NCBI RefSeq assembly: GCF_000236925.1
Contig: NC_016941.1
Span: forward strand, 682,001 to 746,000
Source: Staphylococcus argenteus
GTDB taxonomy: Bacteria; Bacillota; Bacilli; Staphylococcales; Staphylococcaceae
Reading direction: 5' to 3'
Length of the DNA: 64,000 nt
Part shown: positions 1-9,027 of the stretch, in pieces
Position numbering within the stretch: position 1 is the first letter of the stretch
Layout of the letters: every line of letters starts with the position of its first letter
Notes under the pieces: model-generated
The model's database searches: none
What the model was told of the DNA's origin: nothing
Seen by the model: the letters and a program-made list of their open reading frames with translations, nothing else
Position numbers and translations under genes: made by a program

Positions 1-956
1 TGTTTTTAGGATGCACTTGGAGTATTACTTCTGGGGAATACAATATTCCTGTCGAGAGATTTTTCAAAACATTAATTGGACAAGGTGATCCTACAGATGA
101 ATTAATCTTACTAGATTTTAGATTACCTAGAATGTTAATTACAATTTTAGCTGGTGCTGCACTGAGTATAAGTGGTGCTATTGTGCAAAGTGTTACGAAG
201 AATCCAATCGCTGAACCTGGAATACTAGGTATCAATGCAGGTGGTGGTTTTGCCATTGCATTATTTATTGCGATTGGTAAAATTAATGCTGATAATTTCG
301 TCTATGTATTACCTCTAATTAGTATATTAGGTGGAATTACTACAGCCCTGATTATTTTTATTTTCAGTTTTAATAAAAATGAAGGCGTAACACCTGCAAG
401 TATGGTATTAATCGGTGTAGGATTACAAACCGCATTATATGGCGGCTCAATTACAATTATGTCTAAATTTGATGACAATCAATCTGAATTTATTGCTGCG
501 TGGTTTGCTGGTAATATTTGGGGTGATGAATGGCCGTTCGTTATTGCTTTTTTACCTTGGATTATCATCATTATTCCATATCTATTAATTAAATCTAATA
601 CACTTAATATTATTCATACAGGTGATAACATTGCACGTGGACTAGGTGTAAAATTAAGCAGAGAAAGGTTAATTTTATTCTTTATAGCAGTAACGCTATC
701 ATCTGCGGCTGTTGCAGTGGCAGGTTCAATCTCATTTATTGGCTTAATGGGACCGCATATAGCGAAGCGTATCGTTGGACCACGCCATCAATTGTTTTTA
801 CCTATAGCAATTTTAGTTGGTGCATGTCTACTAGTTATAGCAGATACAATTGGTAAAATTGCATTGCAACCGGGCGGAATACCAGCCGGTATTGTTGTAG
901 CAATCATTGGTGCACCATATTTCTTATATTTAATGTACAAAACAAAAAATGTATAG
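1..956 (+). CDS. fhuG: Ferric hydroxamate ABC permease FhuG, 5' truncated
   Basis: Inner-membrane permease subunit that, with FhuB and FhuC, imports iron(III)-hydroxamate siderophores. The reading frame is open from base 3, before the first ATG at 132, so the start lies outside the window; about 317 residues are visible of a family that is usually about 335 long. The protein is a string of hydrophobic helices of the FecCD/BtuC type, and near its C-terminus has the coupling segment FIGLMGPHIAKRIVG that contacts the ATPase. A strong terminator follows at once, so this is the last gene of its operon. The name rests on the FecCD family plus the dhaK neighbour, which matches S. aureus gene order. 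Confidence 0.9.
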   Translation, partial: FLGCTWSITSGEYNIPVERFFKTLIGQGDPTDELILLDFRLPRMLITILAGAALSISGAIVQSVTKNPIAEPGILGINAGGGFAIALFIAIGKINADNFVYVLPLISILGGITTALIIFIFSFNKNEGVTPASMVLIGVGLQTALYGGSITIMSKFDDNQSEFIAAWFAGNIWGDEWPFVIAFLPWIIIIIPYLLIKSNTLNIIHTGDNIARGLGVKLSRERLILFFIAVTLSSAAVAVAGSISFIGLMGPHIAKRIVGPRHQLFLPIAILVGACLLVIADTIGKIALQPGGIPAGIVVAIIGAPYFLYLMYKTKNV

Positions 957-971
957 TGTCATTAAAACAAT

Positions 972-1015
972 AAAACTATGAAAGGTCTTTATCAAAAGAC
1001 TTTTCATAGTTTTTT
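972..1015 (+). terminator. Rho-independent terminator after fhuG
   Basis: A long stem (AAACTATGAAA-GTCTTT pairing with AAAGAC-TTCATAGTTT, loop ATCA) ends in a T tract and closes the fhu operon. Confidence 0.85.
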
Positions 1016-1174
1016 AGTTTGCAAATGATGAAGTATAGAAACTAAAACGAATTGTTAGTAGTTTGATATCAGAAAACTTTTAAAGACAAAGGGTAGGATT
1101 ACAACTCGTTATGATAGCGCATTCATTTATTCTGTTTTATACTATGACTGACAATATCAAGGAGGTACAACAAG

Positions 1175-2140
1175 ATGAAAAAGTTAATCAACAAAAAAGA
1201 AACATTTTTAACTGATATGCTTGAAGGACTATTAATTGCACATCCAGAACTAGATGTGGTGGCAAATACAGTTGTAGTAAAAAAAGCCAAAAAAGAAAAT
1301 GGTGTTGCAATTGTATCTGGCGGTGGAAGCGGACATGAACCTGCACACGCTGGATTCGTTGCTGAAGGAATGTTAGATGCAGCAGTATGTGGCGAAGTAT
1401 TTACATCACCTACTCCAGATAAAATATTAGAAGCGATTAAAGCAGTAGATACTGGAGATGGCGTGCTACTTGTTGTGAAAAATTATGCTGGAGATGTCAT
1501 GAATTTTGAGATGGCACAAGAGCTTGCTGAAATGGAAGGTATTAAAGTAGAGACAGTGATTGTTCGAGATGATATCGCTGTTGCAAATGAAGAACAGCGT
1601 CGAGGTGTAGCAGGTACAGTATTTGTGCATAAATTAGCAGGTTACCTTGCCGAGAAAGGTCATTCTTTATCAGATATTAAAACTCGAGTGGAAGCATTTT
1701 TACCAGAAATAAAAAGTATAGGAATGGCAATTGAACCACCACTTGTTCCGACAACTGGAAAATATGGTTTTGATATTGAAAATGACAAAATGGAAATTGG
1801 AATTGGTATACATGGTGAAAAAGGTATTCATAGAGAAGAAATGAAAGATGTTGAACATATTGTAGAAGCGCTGTTTAATGAATTATTTAAAGAAGTAAAC
1901 TACGATGATGTTATTTTAATGGTTAATGGTATGGGTGGAACGCCATTATCTGAATTAAATATTGTTACTAAATATATACAACATCATTTAGTAACGAGAA
2001 AAGTTAATGTTGCAAAATGGTTTGTTGGTGATTATATGACATCACTAGATATGCAAGGCTTTTCAATTACTATATTACCTAATAAACCAGAATATTTAGA
2101 AGCATTTTTAGCGCCAACAACTAGTCGATATTTCAAATGA
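1175..2140 (+). CDS. dhaK: Dihydroxyacetone kinase, substrate-binding subunit DhaK
   Basis: Binds dihydroxyacetone covalently for phosphorylation by DhaL-ADP in the PTS-driven Dha kinase. The protein has 321 residues, typical of the family. The substrate-site motif GGGSGHEPAH covers residues 49-58. The histidine that forms the hemiaminal with the substrate is in GIGIHGEKG, near residue 213. The start follows AAGGAGG with good spacing. It opens a dhaK-dhaL-dhaM cluster whose later genes overlap or nearly abut, so the three are probably one transcript. This PTS form uses phosphoenolpyruvate rather than ATP as phosphate donor. Confidence 0.95.
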   Translation: MKKLINKKETFLTDMLEGLLIAHPELDVVANTVVVKKAKKENGVAIVSGGGSGHEPAHAGFVAEGMLDAAVCGEVFTSPTPDKILEAIKAVDTGDGVLLVVKNYAGDVMNFEMAQELAEMEGIKVETVIVRDDIAVANEEQRRGVAGTVFVHKLAGYLAEKGHSLSDIKTRVEAFLPEIKSIGMAIEPPLVPTTGKYGFDIENDKMEIGIGIHGEKGIHREEMKDVEHIVEALFNELFKEVNYDDVILMVNGMGGTPLSELNIVTKYIQHHLVTRKVNVAKWFVGDYMTSLDMQGFSITILPNKPEYLEAFLAPTTSRYFK

Positions 2141-2184
2141 TATCAAATATGAATGAATAAATATACATTAACGAGGTGTCACAA

Positions 2185-2769
2185 ATGAATGTTAACGATA
2201 TGAAAACACGATTATTACAATTAGAAGAAACATTTAAAACACATGAATCAGAACTTACAGAATTAGACAGAGCAATAGGTGATGGTGACCATGGTGTAAA
2301 TATGGTTCGTGGATTTAGCAATGTTAAAGATAAAATTGATGATAGTTCAATGCAAGCACTACTAAAGTCAACAGGTATGGCATTAATATCTAATGTAGGA
2401 GGGGCTTCAGGACCATTATATGGATTTAGCTTTGTGAAAATGGCTTCCGTTGCAAAAGATGATATGAATCACCAGGACATTATCACCTTAATTAAAACAT
2501 TTGCAGAAGCAATTTCGGCGCGTGGAAAAGTTAATTTAAATGAAAAGACAATGTATGATGTTGTGGCTCGTGCTGCTGAAAAGCTTGAAAATGGCGAAAC
2601 ATTATCGCTGAATCAATTACAGCAATTAGCTGATAATACTAAAGATATGGTTGCAACTAAAGGAAGAGCAGCATATTTTGGTGAAGAATCAAAAGGGTAT
2701 ATTGATCCAGGTGCGCAAAGTATGGTTTTTGTACTAAACGCTTTGATTGGAGATGAAAATAATGGCTAA
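2185..2769 (+). CDS. dhaL: Dihydroxyacetone kinase, ADP-binding subunit DhaL
   Basis: Holds a tightly bound ADP-Mg that relays phosphate from DhaM to dihydroxyacetone on DhaK. The 194-residue protein has the metal-binding acidic motif LDRAIGDGDHG at residues 27-37, the GGASGPLYG nucleotide loop, and the C-terminal GRAAYFGEES-GYIDPGA segment typical of DhaL. I chose ATG 2185 because AGGTG lies just upstream at a normal distance; a GTG at 2176 is in frame but is part of that ribosome-binding site. The 3' end overlaps dhaM by 8 bases, suggesting translational coupling. Confidence 0.94.
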   Translation: MNVNDMKTRLLQLEETFKTHESELTELDRAIGDGDHGVNMVRGFSNVKDKIDDSSMQALLKSTGMALISNVGGASGPLYGFSFVKMASVAKDDMNHQDIITLIKTFAEAISARGKVNLNEKTMYDVVARAAEKLENGETLSLNQLQQLADNTKDMVATKGRAAYFGEESKGYIDPGAQSMVFVLNALIGDENNG

Positions 2770-3124
2770 AATCATATTAGTGAGTCATAGTAAAGACATA
2801 GCAAATGGTACGAAAGCATTGTTACAACAAATGGCAGGTGACGTTGATATTTTAGCACTTGGAGGATTGACAGATGGATCTATTGGTACTTCATTTGATT
2901 TAATTCAAGAAGCTTTGACTGACTTAGACGATGATGCATTATGTTTTTACGATATTGGGTCATCTGAGATGAATGTTGATATGGCAATTGAAATGTATGA
3001 CGGAGACTATCGTGTAATTAAAGTTGATGCACCAATTGTTGAAGGAAGTTTTATTGCAGCTGTAAGATTGTCTGTTGGTGGTACTGTCGATGATGCATTA
3101 GCCGAAATTAAACAATCATTTTAG
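2762..3124 (+). CDS. dhaM: Dihydroxyacetone kinase phosphotransfer subunit DhaM (EIIA-like)
   Basis: The EIIA-Man-like subunit that accepts phosphate from HPr and rephosphorylates ADP on DhaL. The protein is 120 residues, a single EIIA domain without the HPr and EI fusions of the enterobacterial form. The phosphorylated histidine is His9 in ILVSHS. GGAG ends about eight bases before ATG 2762; an upstream TTG at 2747 is in frame but less likely. It overlaps dhaL and ends the operon. Confidence 0.92.
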   Translation: MAKIILVSHSKDIANGTKALLQQMAGDVDILALGGLTDGSIGTSFDLIQEALTDLDDDALCFYDIGSSEMNVDMAIEMYDGDYRVIKVDAPIVEGSFIAAVRLSVGGTVDDALAEIKQSF

Positions 3125-3158
3125 TTAAATCTTACTAATAATGAAAAAAGTAAACCTT

Positions 3159-3188
3159 TTTCAAATGAAACTTTATAAAAAATATGAT
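3159..3188 (+). promoter_or_regulatory. Possible sigma-A promoter of the 3241 gene
   Basis: TTTCAA (3159-3164) and TATGAT (3183-3188) are separated by 18 bases, about 50 bases before the gene start. The -35 match is weak. Confidence 0.35.
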
Positions 3189-3240
3189 AGTATATATGTA
3201 AATGTTTAATAAAATCTGGAGAAAATAGGAGGACATTGCC

Positions 3241-3738
3241 ATGCAACACCTTATAAAAAAACATGTATTGAATGGCGAGTTTGATTTAGTACGACAATTG
3301 ATGTCCGAAACAGATTTTATGGAATTTGAAGAAGCATATATTTCAAGTGCGCATGAAGTAGAAAGTATGATGTTTTATACATGTATTTTAGATATGATTA
3401 AACATGAAGAATCATCTGAAATGCATGACCTAGCATTTTTATTGCTTGTGTATCCACTAAGTGAATATGAAGGTGCTTTGGATTCTGCTTATTACCATGC
3501 AGACGCTTCCATAAAACTTACTGACGGCAAAGAAGTTAAAAGTTTGTTACAAATGTTATTATTGCATGCGATACCAACACCTGTTATTTCAGATAAGAAG
3601 GCTTTTGATATCGCCAAACAAATTTTAAAATTAGATCCTAATAATAATGTTGCTCGTAACGTCTTAAAAGATACTGCCAAACGTATGGACAACGTTGTTG
3701 TTGATATAAATGAATTGCACCAACGTAATGCACGTTAA
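3241..3738 (+). CDS. Hypothetical helical-repeat protein
   Basis: A 165-residue protein of unknown function, preceded by AGGAGG at good spacing. The sequence appears almost entirely helical, with no signal peptide or membrane segment, so it should be cytosolic. Paired amphipathic helices such as the FDIAKQILKLDPNNNVARNVLK segment near the C-terminus, with its turn LDPNN, resemble a TPR-like hairpin. The gene is alone between dhaM and a strong terminator and has its own putative promoter. I do not assign a function; TPR-like scaffold is a guess from helix pattern only. Confidence 0.8.
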   Translation: MQHLIKKHVLNGEFDLVRQLMSETDFMEFEEAYISSAHEVESMMFYTCILDMIKHEESSEMHDLAFLLLVYPLSEYEGALDSAYYHADASIKLTDGKEVKSLLQMLLLHAIPTPVISDKKAFDIAKQILKLDPNNNVARNVLKDTAKRMDNVVVDINELHQRNAR

Positions 3739-3785
3739 TCTTATTTCAATTATATTAGCTTAATAATAGTTTTAACATTTGATTG

Positions 3786-3813
3786 GGTTGGGACATTGGT
3801 TCCAGCCTTTTTT
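3786..3813 (+). terminator. Rho-independent terminator
   Basis: GGTTGGGAC and GTTCCAGCC pair around an ATTG loop (nine base pairs including GU pairs), followed by six T. It ends the 3241 gene transcript. Confidence 0.8.
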
Positions 3814-4253
3814 AATACCCAAATCCTGATATTAGAAAAACATGAATCCTAAAATGTTTTTATGCAATATTTTAAAAGATTATACAACTGCTATCCAATT
3901 GATATAAATCAATGATATGAATTTAATGAAACCCGTATAAATGGAATGTTTTTTTGTCAATTTAGATAATAGTAGTGGTAAAGTGATTATCATTTAGCCG
4001 TATAATCAATTTGAAAATATATCTTGAATTAGGTTTCAAAATAGTGTTTTTCTGAAAGGTTTGTGGATATAAAAATTTCGCATGACAGCATTATAAAAGG
4101 AAAAATTTATAAAAATTTTAAATGTCATTGAACGTGATAATGTGAATGGATTGAGCGATTTTATAAAAATAAAAATGAACATATGCGACTTGCAATTAAT
4201 TTTGAGTACGTTATAATGCACACTGTGCAAAATTAAGGAGGTCTATTCTTCAC
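3814..4253. other. Intergenic region upstream of the YkvI-like gene
   Basis: No coding region is evident. It has an AAAAACAT/ATGTTTTT hairpin at 3836-3861, a short palindrome ATTGAT-ATAA-ATCAAT at 3897-3912, and the AAGGAGG ribosome-binding site of the next gene at its end. No riboswitch was recognised. Confidence 0.5.
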
Positions 4254-5321
4254 ATGATGATGAATAAGGAAGCAACAAAAATTGGATTTGCCTACGTCGG
4301 CATTGTAGTGGGCGCAGGATTTTCAACAGGACAAGAAGTTATGCAATTTTTCACTAAATATGGCTTGTGGGCTTATTTAGGTGTGATTATATCTGGTTTT
4401 ATTTTAGCTTTTATTGGGCGCCAAGTAGCAAAAATTGGTACCGCATTTGAAGCGACTAACCATGAATCGACGCTACAATACGTATTCGGTGAAAAGTTTA
4501 GTAAAATCTTTGATTATATTTTAATTTTCTTCTTATTTGGTATCGCTGTAACTATGATTGCAGGTGCTGGTGCAACATTTGAAGAAAGTTATAACATACC
4601 TACTTGGCTAGGTGCTTTAATTATGACAGTAGCGATATATATTACATTGCTATTGGACTTTAACAAAATAGTACGTGCACTTGGTATTGTTACACCATTT
4701 TTAATTGTGCTCGTTGTACTAATTGCTGGCGTTTATTTATTTAAAGGCCATGTGTCACTAGCAGAAGTGAATCAAGTAGTTCCTGATGCAAGTATTTGGA
4801 AAGGTATTTGGTTTGGTACAATCTATGGTGGTTTAGCATTTTCTGTAGGTTTTAGTACTATTGTTGCAATTGGTGGAGATACTGAAAAACGTACAGTGTC
4901 TGGTGCAGGTGCAATGTTTGGCGGTATTATCTATACTGTATTGCTAGCATTAATTAACTTTGCTTTACAAAGTGAATATCCTACAATTAAAAATGCTTCA
5001 ATTCCAACTTTGACATTAGCAAATAACATTCACCCATTAATAGCAACGGTACTATCAGTTATTATGCTTGCAGTTATGTATAATACTATTTTAGGGCTTA
5101 TGTATTCATTTGCTGCGCGTTTTACAGAACCATATAGTAAAAAATATCATATTTTTATTATAGTAATGATGGTAGCAGGTTATTTATTAAGTTTCGTAGG
5201 ATTTGCTGAATTAATTAATAAGCTTTACACAATAATGGGATATGTAGGTCTATTTATTGTTGTAGCTGTAATAATAAAATATTTCAAACGTAAAAATGCG
5301 GACAAAAAACATATTGCTTAA
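4254..5321 (+). CDS. YkvI-family integral membrane protein
   Basis: A 355-residue membrane protein of about ten hydrophobic helices, similar to Bacillus YkvI and distantly to LeuT-fold amino-acid transporters. The N-terminal segment GFAYVGIVVGAGFSTGQE, with glycines breaking the first helix, resembles the unwound substrate-binding helix of that fold. The substrate is unknown, and the family has sometimes been labelled as branched-chain amino-acid permease without proof. ATG 4254 is the first of two adjacent in-frame ATGs and lies 12 bases after AAGGAGG. The gene is alone and ends in a strong terminator. Confidence 0.85.
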   Translation: MMMNKEATKIGFAYVGIVVGAGFSTGQEVMQFFTKYGLWAYLGVIISGFILAFIGRQVAKIGTAFEATNHESTLQYVFGEKFSKIFDYILIFFLFGIAVTMIAGAGATFEESYNIPTWLGALIMTVAIYITLLLDFNKIVRALGIVTPFLIVLVVLIAGVYLFKGHVSLAEVNQVVPDASIWKGIWFGTIYGGLAFSVGFSTIVAIGGDTEKRTVSGAGAMFGGIIYTVLLALINFALQSEYPTIKNASIPTLTLANNIHPLIATVLSVIMLAVMYNTILGLMYSFAARFTEPYSKKYHIFIIVMMVAGYLLSFVGFAELINKLYTIMGYVGLFIVVAVIIKYFKRKNADKKHIA

Positions 5322-5375
5322 CAGTGTATGATTGATGTTCCAAACTTTACAATTGAATCACTTTGTTTTAACCTT

Positions 5376-5424
5376 AAAAGCAATTCGTCTCTACTCAATA
5401 TTAGACGAATTGCTTTTTATTTTT
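5376..5424 (+). terminator. Rho-independent terminator
   Basis: AAAAGCAATTCGTCT pairs perfectly with AGACGAATTGCTTTT, with a T-rich tail. Confidence 0.9.
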
Positions 5425-5473
5425 ACTAAGTCTTCTAACATTAGTGTCTATAGAAATAGAGAGGTAAGATGTA

Positions 5474-6517
5474 ATGAATAGAGATAACAAATGGACGATA
5501 ATTACAGCACTCATTATAGCTGTCGTAGGTGTATTGTTAGCACTTCATTTAAAACAACATTATGATCAAGCTACAATAGAGAATCAATCCAATAAAGATA
5601 AAATCAATATTAAGAATAAAAATGTGCACATTTATCAAAATATTACATATAGCAGAGTATTTCCAAATAGCAAGTTAGATATTATTACGCCATCTGATAT
5701 GTCCTCTAATACTAAATTGCCAGTCATTTTTTGGATGCATGGCGGTGGGTACATTGCAGGTGATAAGCAATATAAAAATCCATTGCTAGCAAAAATTGCT
5801 GAACAAGGTTATATCGTAGTTAATGTAAATTATGCTTTAGCACCACAGTATAAATATCCGACACCATTAATCCAAATGAGCCAAGCCACTAAGTTTATTA
5901 AAGAAAATAAGATGAATTTACCAATCGACTTTGACCAAGTAATCATAGGTGGTGATTCAGCAGGGGCTCAGTTAGCTAGTCAATTTACAGCTATTCAAAC
6001 AAACAATCATTTAAGAAAAGCAATGCAATTTGATCAAGCTTTTAAACCATCACAAATTAAAGGAGCTATATTTTTCGGTGGTTTTTATAACATGCAAACT
6101 GTTAGAAAAACTGAATTTCCTAGAATAGAGTTATTTATGAAAAGCTATACTGGTGAACAGGACTGGGAAAAAGGATTTAAAAATATTTCTCAAATGTCGA
6201 CAGTTAAACAGGCTACAAGTGATTATCCACCAACATATTTATCTGTAGGAGATAGCGATCCTTTTGAGAGTCAAAACGTTGAATTTAGTAAAAGGTTAGA
6301 CGAATTAGGAGTGCCTGTAGATACATTGTTTTATGATGGTACGCATCATTTACATCATCAATACCAATTTCATCTGGATAAACCTGAATCAATTGAAAAC
6401 ATCAAAAAAGTATTACTTTTCCTAAGTCGTAATACTTCTTCTTCAGGAGTTCAAACCGAAGAGAAGCCTCAAATAGAAAGCCCAGGTAATGAGGTGCCAT
6501 TAAATCCGTTAAATTAA
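5474..6517 (+). CDS. Membrane-anchored alpha/beta hydrolase (HSL-type esterase)
   Basis: A carboxylesterase/lipase of the alpha/beta-hydrolase-3 (hormone-sensitive lipase) group. The 347-residue protein begins with an uncleaved-looking signal anchor at residues 8-24, so the catalytic domain should face outward. The oxyanion-hole motif HGGGYIAGD lies near residue 90 and the nucleophile elbow GGDSAGAQ near residue 160. A GDSDPF aspartate and a histidine in GTHHLHHQ complete the triad. The last 25 residues are a proline- and glutamate-rich tail. The natural substrate cannot be read from sequence. The gene is monocistronic between two terminators. Confidence 0.88.
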   Translation: MNRDNKWTIITALIIAVVGVLLALHLKQHYDQATIENQSNKDKINIKNKNVHIYQNITYSRVFPNSKLDIITPSDMSSNTKLPVIFWMHGGGYIAGDKQYKNPLLAKIAEQGYIVVNVNYALAPQYKYPTPLIQMSQATKFIKENKMNLPIDFDQVIIGGDSAGAQLASQFTAIQTNNHLRKAMQFDQAFKPSQIKGAIFFGGFYNMQTVRKTEFPRIELFMKSYTGEQDWEKGFKNISQMSTVKQATSDYPPTYLSVGDSDPFESQNVEFSKRLDELGVPVDTLFYDGTHHLHHQYQFHLDKPESIENIKKVLLFLSRNTSSSGVQTEEKPQIESPGNEVPLNPLN

Positions 6518-6622
6518 AATAGAGATAGATTTTCAAATCTCTTCTCATTAATTACATTTAACAATATCTAGACATATTAATAGAAAATACTGTTGTCAGT
6601 TAGGATTACGCATATGAACATA

Positions 6623-6668
6623 GCTACGTCGTTTTAATTAATTTCAATTAAGATGACGTAGTTTTTTT
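6623..6668 (+). terminator. Rho-independent terminator
   Basis: CTACGTC pairs with GACGTAG through an extended AT stem, followed by seven T. It lies in a 318-base gap (6518-6835) that otherwise holds only the upstream region of the next gene. Confidence 0.85.
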
Positions 6669-6835
6669 ATTCGGAAGGAATACGTATTTTTACATAAAAT
6701 AACTTTTTACAACTAAATAATCAAAAAATATCGCAGACGTGATATAATAAATTGATAATATGAAATGAATTTAAAACGAAAATATAAAAATATAGATTGA
6801 GTACAAAGTGATTTGAAATAAGGTAGTGAAAGGAA

Positions 6836-7264
6836 ATGACTAGATTATCATTAAAACCATTTAAAAATAAACGTGTAATAGTAAGTGGACGTATTCAGCG
6901 AGTGGTATATAAAAATTATTTAGATCGGCATAGTACATTTAAACCAAATGTACGAATATTATTAAAAGATGTGGTCATCGCAGGGGTTTATATAGATCAT
7001 ATATGGTTATACGAAACAAATAAATATTACGCATTGGCAATGGAACTCATTTATCGTCGTGTGAAATTTAGCGCTCATGTTGTGCCGTATTATAAGATTA
7101 ATAAAAGTAATAATCTTTTTGTACAAGATTATGGAATTAAACGTAAAAGTAAATTGATATCTGAAGAGAAATACAATCAAAATAATCAAGGACAGGGTTC
7201 GATTTACGAAAAATTACCAAATATAGATTTTAAGCTTGAAGATTTCTTTAGTAAAGAAAATTAA
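6836..7264 (+). CDS. Hypothetical beta-rich protein
   Basis: A 142-residue cytosolic protein of unknown function. The first 95 residues alternate hydrophobic and basic residues in strand-like blocks (KRVIVSGRIQRVVYK, VRILLKDVVIAGVYIDHIWLY, KFSAHVVPYYKI), which could be a small barrel of OB type. The tail is polar and rich in Lys, Asn and Gln. There is no signal peptide or membrane segment. It follows AGTGAAAGG, sits alone, and ends at a hairpin shared with the convergent acetyltransferase. Nucleic-acid binding is possible from the basic strands but unsupported by any motif. Confidence 0.75.
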   Translation: MTRLSLKPFKNKRVIVSGRIQRVVYKNYLDRHSTFKPNVRILLKDVVIAGVYIDHIWLYETNKYYALAMELIYRRVKFSAHVVPYYKINKSNNLFVQDYGIKRKSKLISEEKYNQNNQGQGSIYEKLPNIDFKLEDFFSKEN

Positions 7265-7280
7265 AAATAAAAAATAGCAA

Positions 7281-7335
7281 AACACCACTAAAGGTATTTG
7301 ATTATAAATCAATTACACATTAGTGGTGCTTTATT
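7281..7335. terminator. Bidirectional terminator hairpin
   Basis: ACACCACTAA pairs with TTAGTGGTG, with an inner TTGATT/AATCAA stem; T-rich flanks are present on both sides between two convergent genes. Confidence 0.75.
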
Positions 7336-7469
7336 ATTATATATTGATTTGTCATGTCGAAATCCTCAAGTATTTTCTAATTTGAAATTTAGCATTTTAA
7401 ATTGAATGTAGAAAGTGAATAGACAATTGTTGTTATGCGATTCTAATTCAAGATTATGATAAAATAGCT

Positions 7470-7976
7470 TTAATTAAGAATTTTAGCCATCATGTAGTCA
7501 TCATAATATTTACCGTCGATAAATAATTTATCTTTCAAAACACCCTCAATTTGAAAATCAGCACTTTTAAAAAGTTCAAGTGCAGGCTGATTATTGAGTG
7601 GTACATTTGCTTCAATGCGATGTATTTGATTGTTTAAGCACCATGCCATAATAGCATCTAAAAGCGCTTGACCAATACCGCGATGTTGGTAAAGTTTTTT
7701 AACACCTAAATCGATTTTAGCAACATGTTTAATTCGTTTGAAATGCATCGTGTTAACAAATGCAAAGCCAACAAGTTGTTCATCACTCTCAGCTACAAAT
7801 ATGACTTTATGCGGAGAAGTAATATATTCTTCTAATTGTTTACTAGCTGACGTGACACTAGGGTCATATTCTCCAGGTGTATAAAACATATATGGAGATT
7901 CGTCGTAAATTTTTGATAACATTGAAATAAAGTTCTCAACATCTTTGATACTAACTCTTCGTATGATATGGGCCAT
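7470..7976 (-). CDS. GNAT-family N-acetyltransferase
   Basis: A 168-residue acetyl-CoA-dependent acyltransferase. The acetyl-CoA pyrophosphate loop is QHRGIGQALLDAI, preceded by the strand HVAKIDLGVKKLY. Motif B is present in NQPALELFKSADFQIEGVLKD, so the protein is close to ribosomal or small-molecule acetyltransferases. The acceptor cannot be inferred. It is divergent from graX, sharing a 112-base intergenic region, and convergent with the 6836 gene. Confidence 0.88.
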   Translation of the reverse strand: MAHIIRRVSIKDVENFISMLSKIYDESPYMFYTPGEYDPSVTSASKQLEEYITSPHKVIFVAESDEQLVGFAFVNTMHFKRIKHVAKIDLGVKKLYQHRGIGQALLDAIMAWCLNNQIHRIEANVPLNNQPALELFKSADFQIEGVLKDKLFIDGKYYDDYMMAKILN

Positions 7977-8088
7977 GAAAAGCCTCCAGTATTTTGAAAT
8001 TTTAAAACATTTGCTACTATTATAATATATATGTGACTAAAAGGTGGAGTAATATGTTTTTTGGTTACAGTTTAAAGGAGTATTTTAT

Positions 8089-9012
8089 ATGAAACCTAAA
8101 GTTTTATTAGCAGGTGGAACGGGATATATCGGTAAATATTTAAGTGAAGTTATTGAAAACGATGCGGATCTTTATGTTATTTCAAAATATCCTGAAAATA
8201 AAAAAACAGACGATGTCGATATGACTTGGATTCAATGTGATATTTATCACTACGATCAAGTCGTAAATGCAATGAATCAAATAGATATTGCAGTATTTTT
8301 TATAGATCCAACGAAAAATTCTGCTAAGATAACCCAGTCTTCAGCAAGAGACTTAACGTTAATTGCAGCAGATAATTTTGGTCGAGCAGCTGCTATAAAT
8401 CAAGTTAAAAAAGTGATATATATTCCTGGAAGTCGATATGATAATGAAACGATTGAACGTTTAGGGGCATATGGTATTACTGTTGAAACAACAAACTTAG
8501 TTTTTAAACGCGCTTTGGTCAATGTAGAGTTACAAGTATCTAAATATGATGATGTTAGGTCAACAATGAAAGTGCCGTTGCCAAAAGGATGGACACTACA
8601 ACATTTGGTTAATCACTTTATCGCATGGATGGGATATACAAAAGGAACATTTGTGAAAACGGAGAAAGTACAAGATTTAGTTAAAGTTTATATAAAGAAT
8701 AAAGCACGACCGCTTGCGGTATTTAAAATAATTGAAACGGCAGAAGGAATAATAACTTTAAAATTAATAAACGGGAGCCTAGTTAAAAATAAAGCAGTCA
8801 CGCAAGGAAAACTTGAGTTTAGGTTTATTAAAGAATCTGCAGTAGTTTATATCCATCTGTATGATTATATTCCTCGCGTATTTTGGCCAATTTATTATTT
8901 TATACAAGCACCAATGCAAAAAATGATGATACATGGCTTTGAAGTAGATTGTCGTATTAAAGATTTTCAAAGTCGTTTAAAATCAGGAGAAAATATGAAA
9001 TATACTAAATGA
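8089..9012 (+). CDS. graX: GraX, NmrA-like auxiliary protein of GraRS
   Basis: A 307-residue protein with an N-terminal Rossmann fold (GGTGYIGKYL at residues 9-18) of the atypical short-chain dehydrogenase/NmrA type, and a C-terminal region of DUF2867 character. In S. aureus GraX is a cofactor that acts between the GraS sensor and GraR, or with the kinase Stk1, in cationic peptide resistance. That role is known for the family and not readable here. The start follows AAAGGAG. It opens the graX-graR-graS set, with graR only 15 bases downstream. Confidence 0.93.
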   Translation: MKPKVLLAGGTGYIGKYLSEVIENDADLYVISKYPENKKTDDVDMTWIQCDIYHYDQVVNAMNQIDIAVFFIDPTKNSAKITQSSARDLTLIAADNFGRAAAINQVKKVIYIPGSRYDNETIERLGAYGITVETTNLVFKRALVNVELQVSKYDDVRSTMKVPLPKGWTLQHLVNHFIAWMGYTKGTFVKTEKVQDLVKVYIKNKARPLAVFKIIETAEGIITLKLINGSLVKNKAVTQGKLEFRFIKESAVVYIHLYDYIPRVFWPIYYFIQAPMQKMMIHGFEVDCRIKDFQSRLKSGENMKYTK

Positions 9013-9027
9013 TATCAGGTGGTATGA

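Noticed and set aside
3973..4000. Possible Fur box near TGATTATCATT upstream of the YkvI-like gene.
   Set aside because: Only one half-site matches; the second half is missing.
4036..4060. CodY-like box near TTTTTCTGAAAGG upstream of the YkvI-like gene.
   Set aside because: About four mismatches to the 15-base consensus, below what is convincing in AT-rich DNA.
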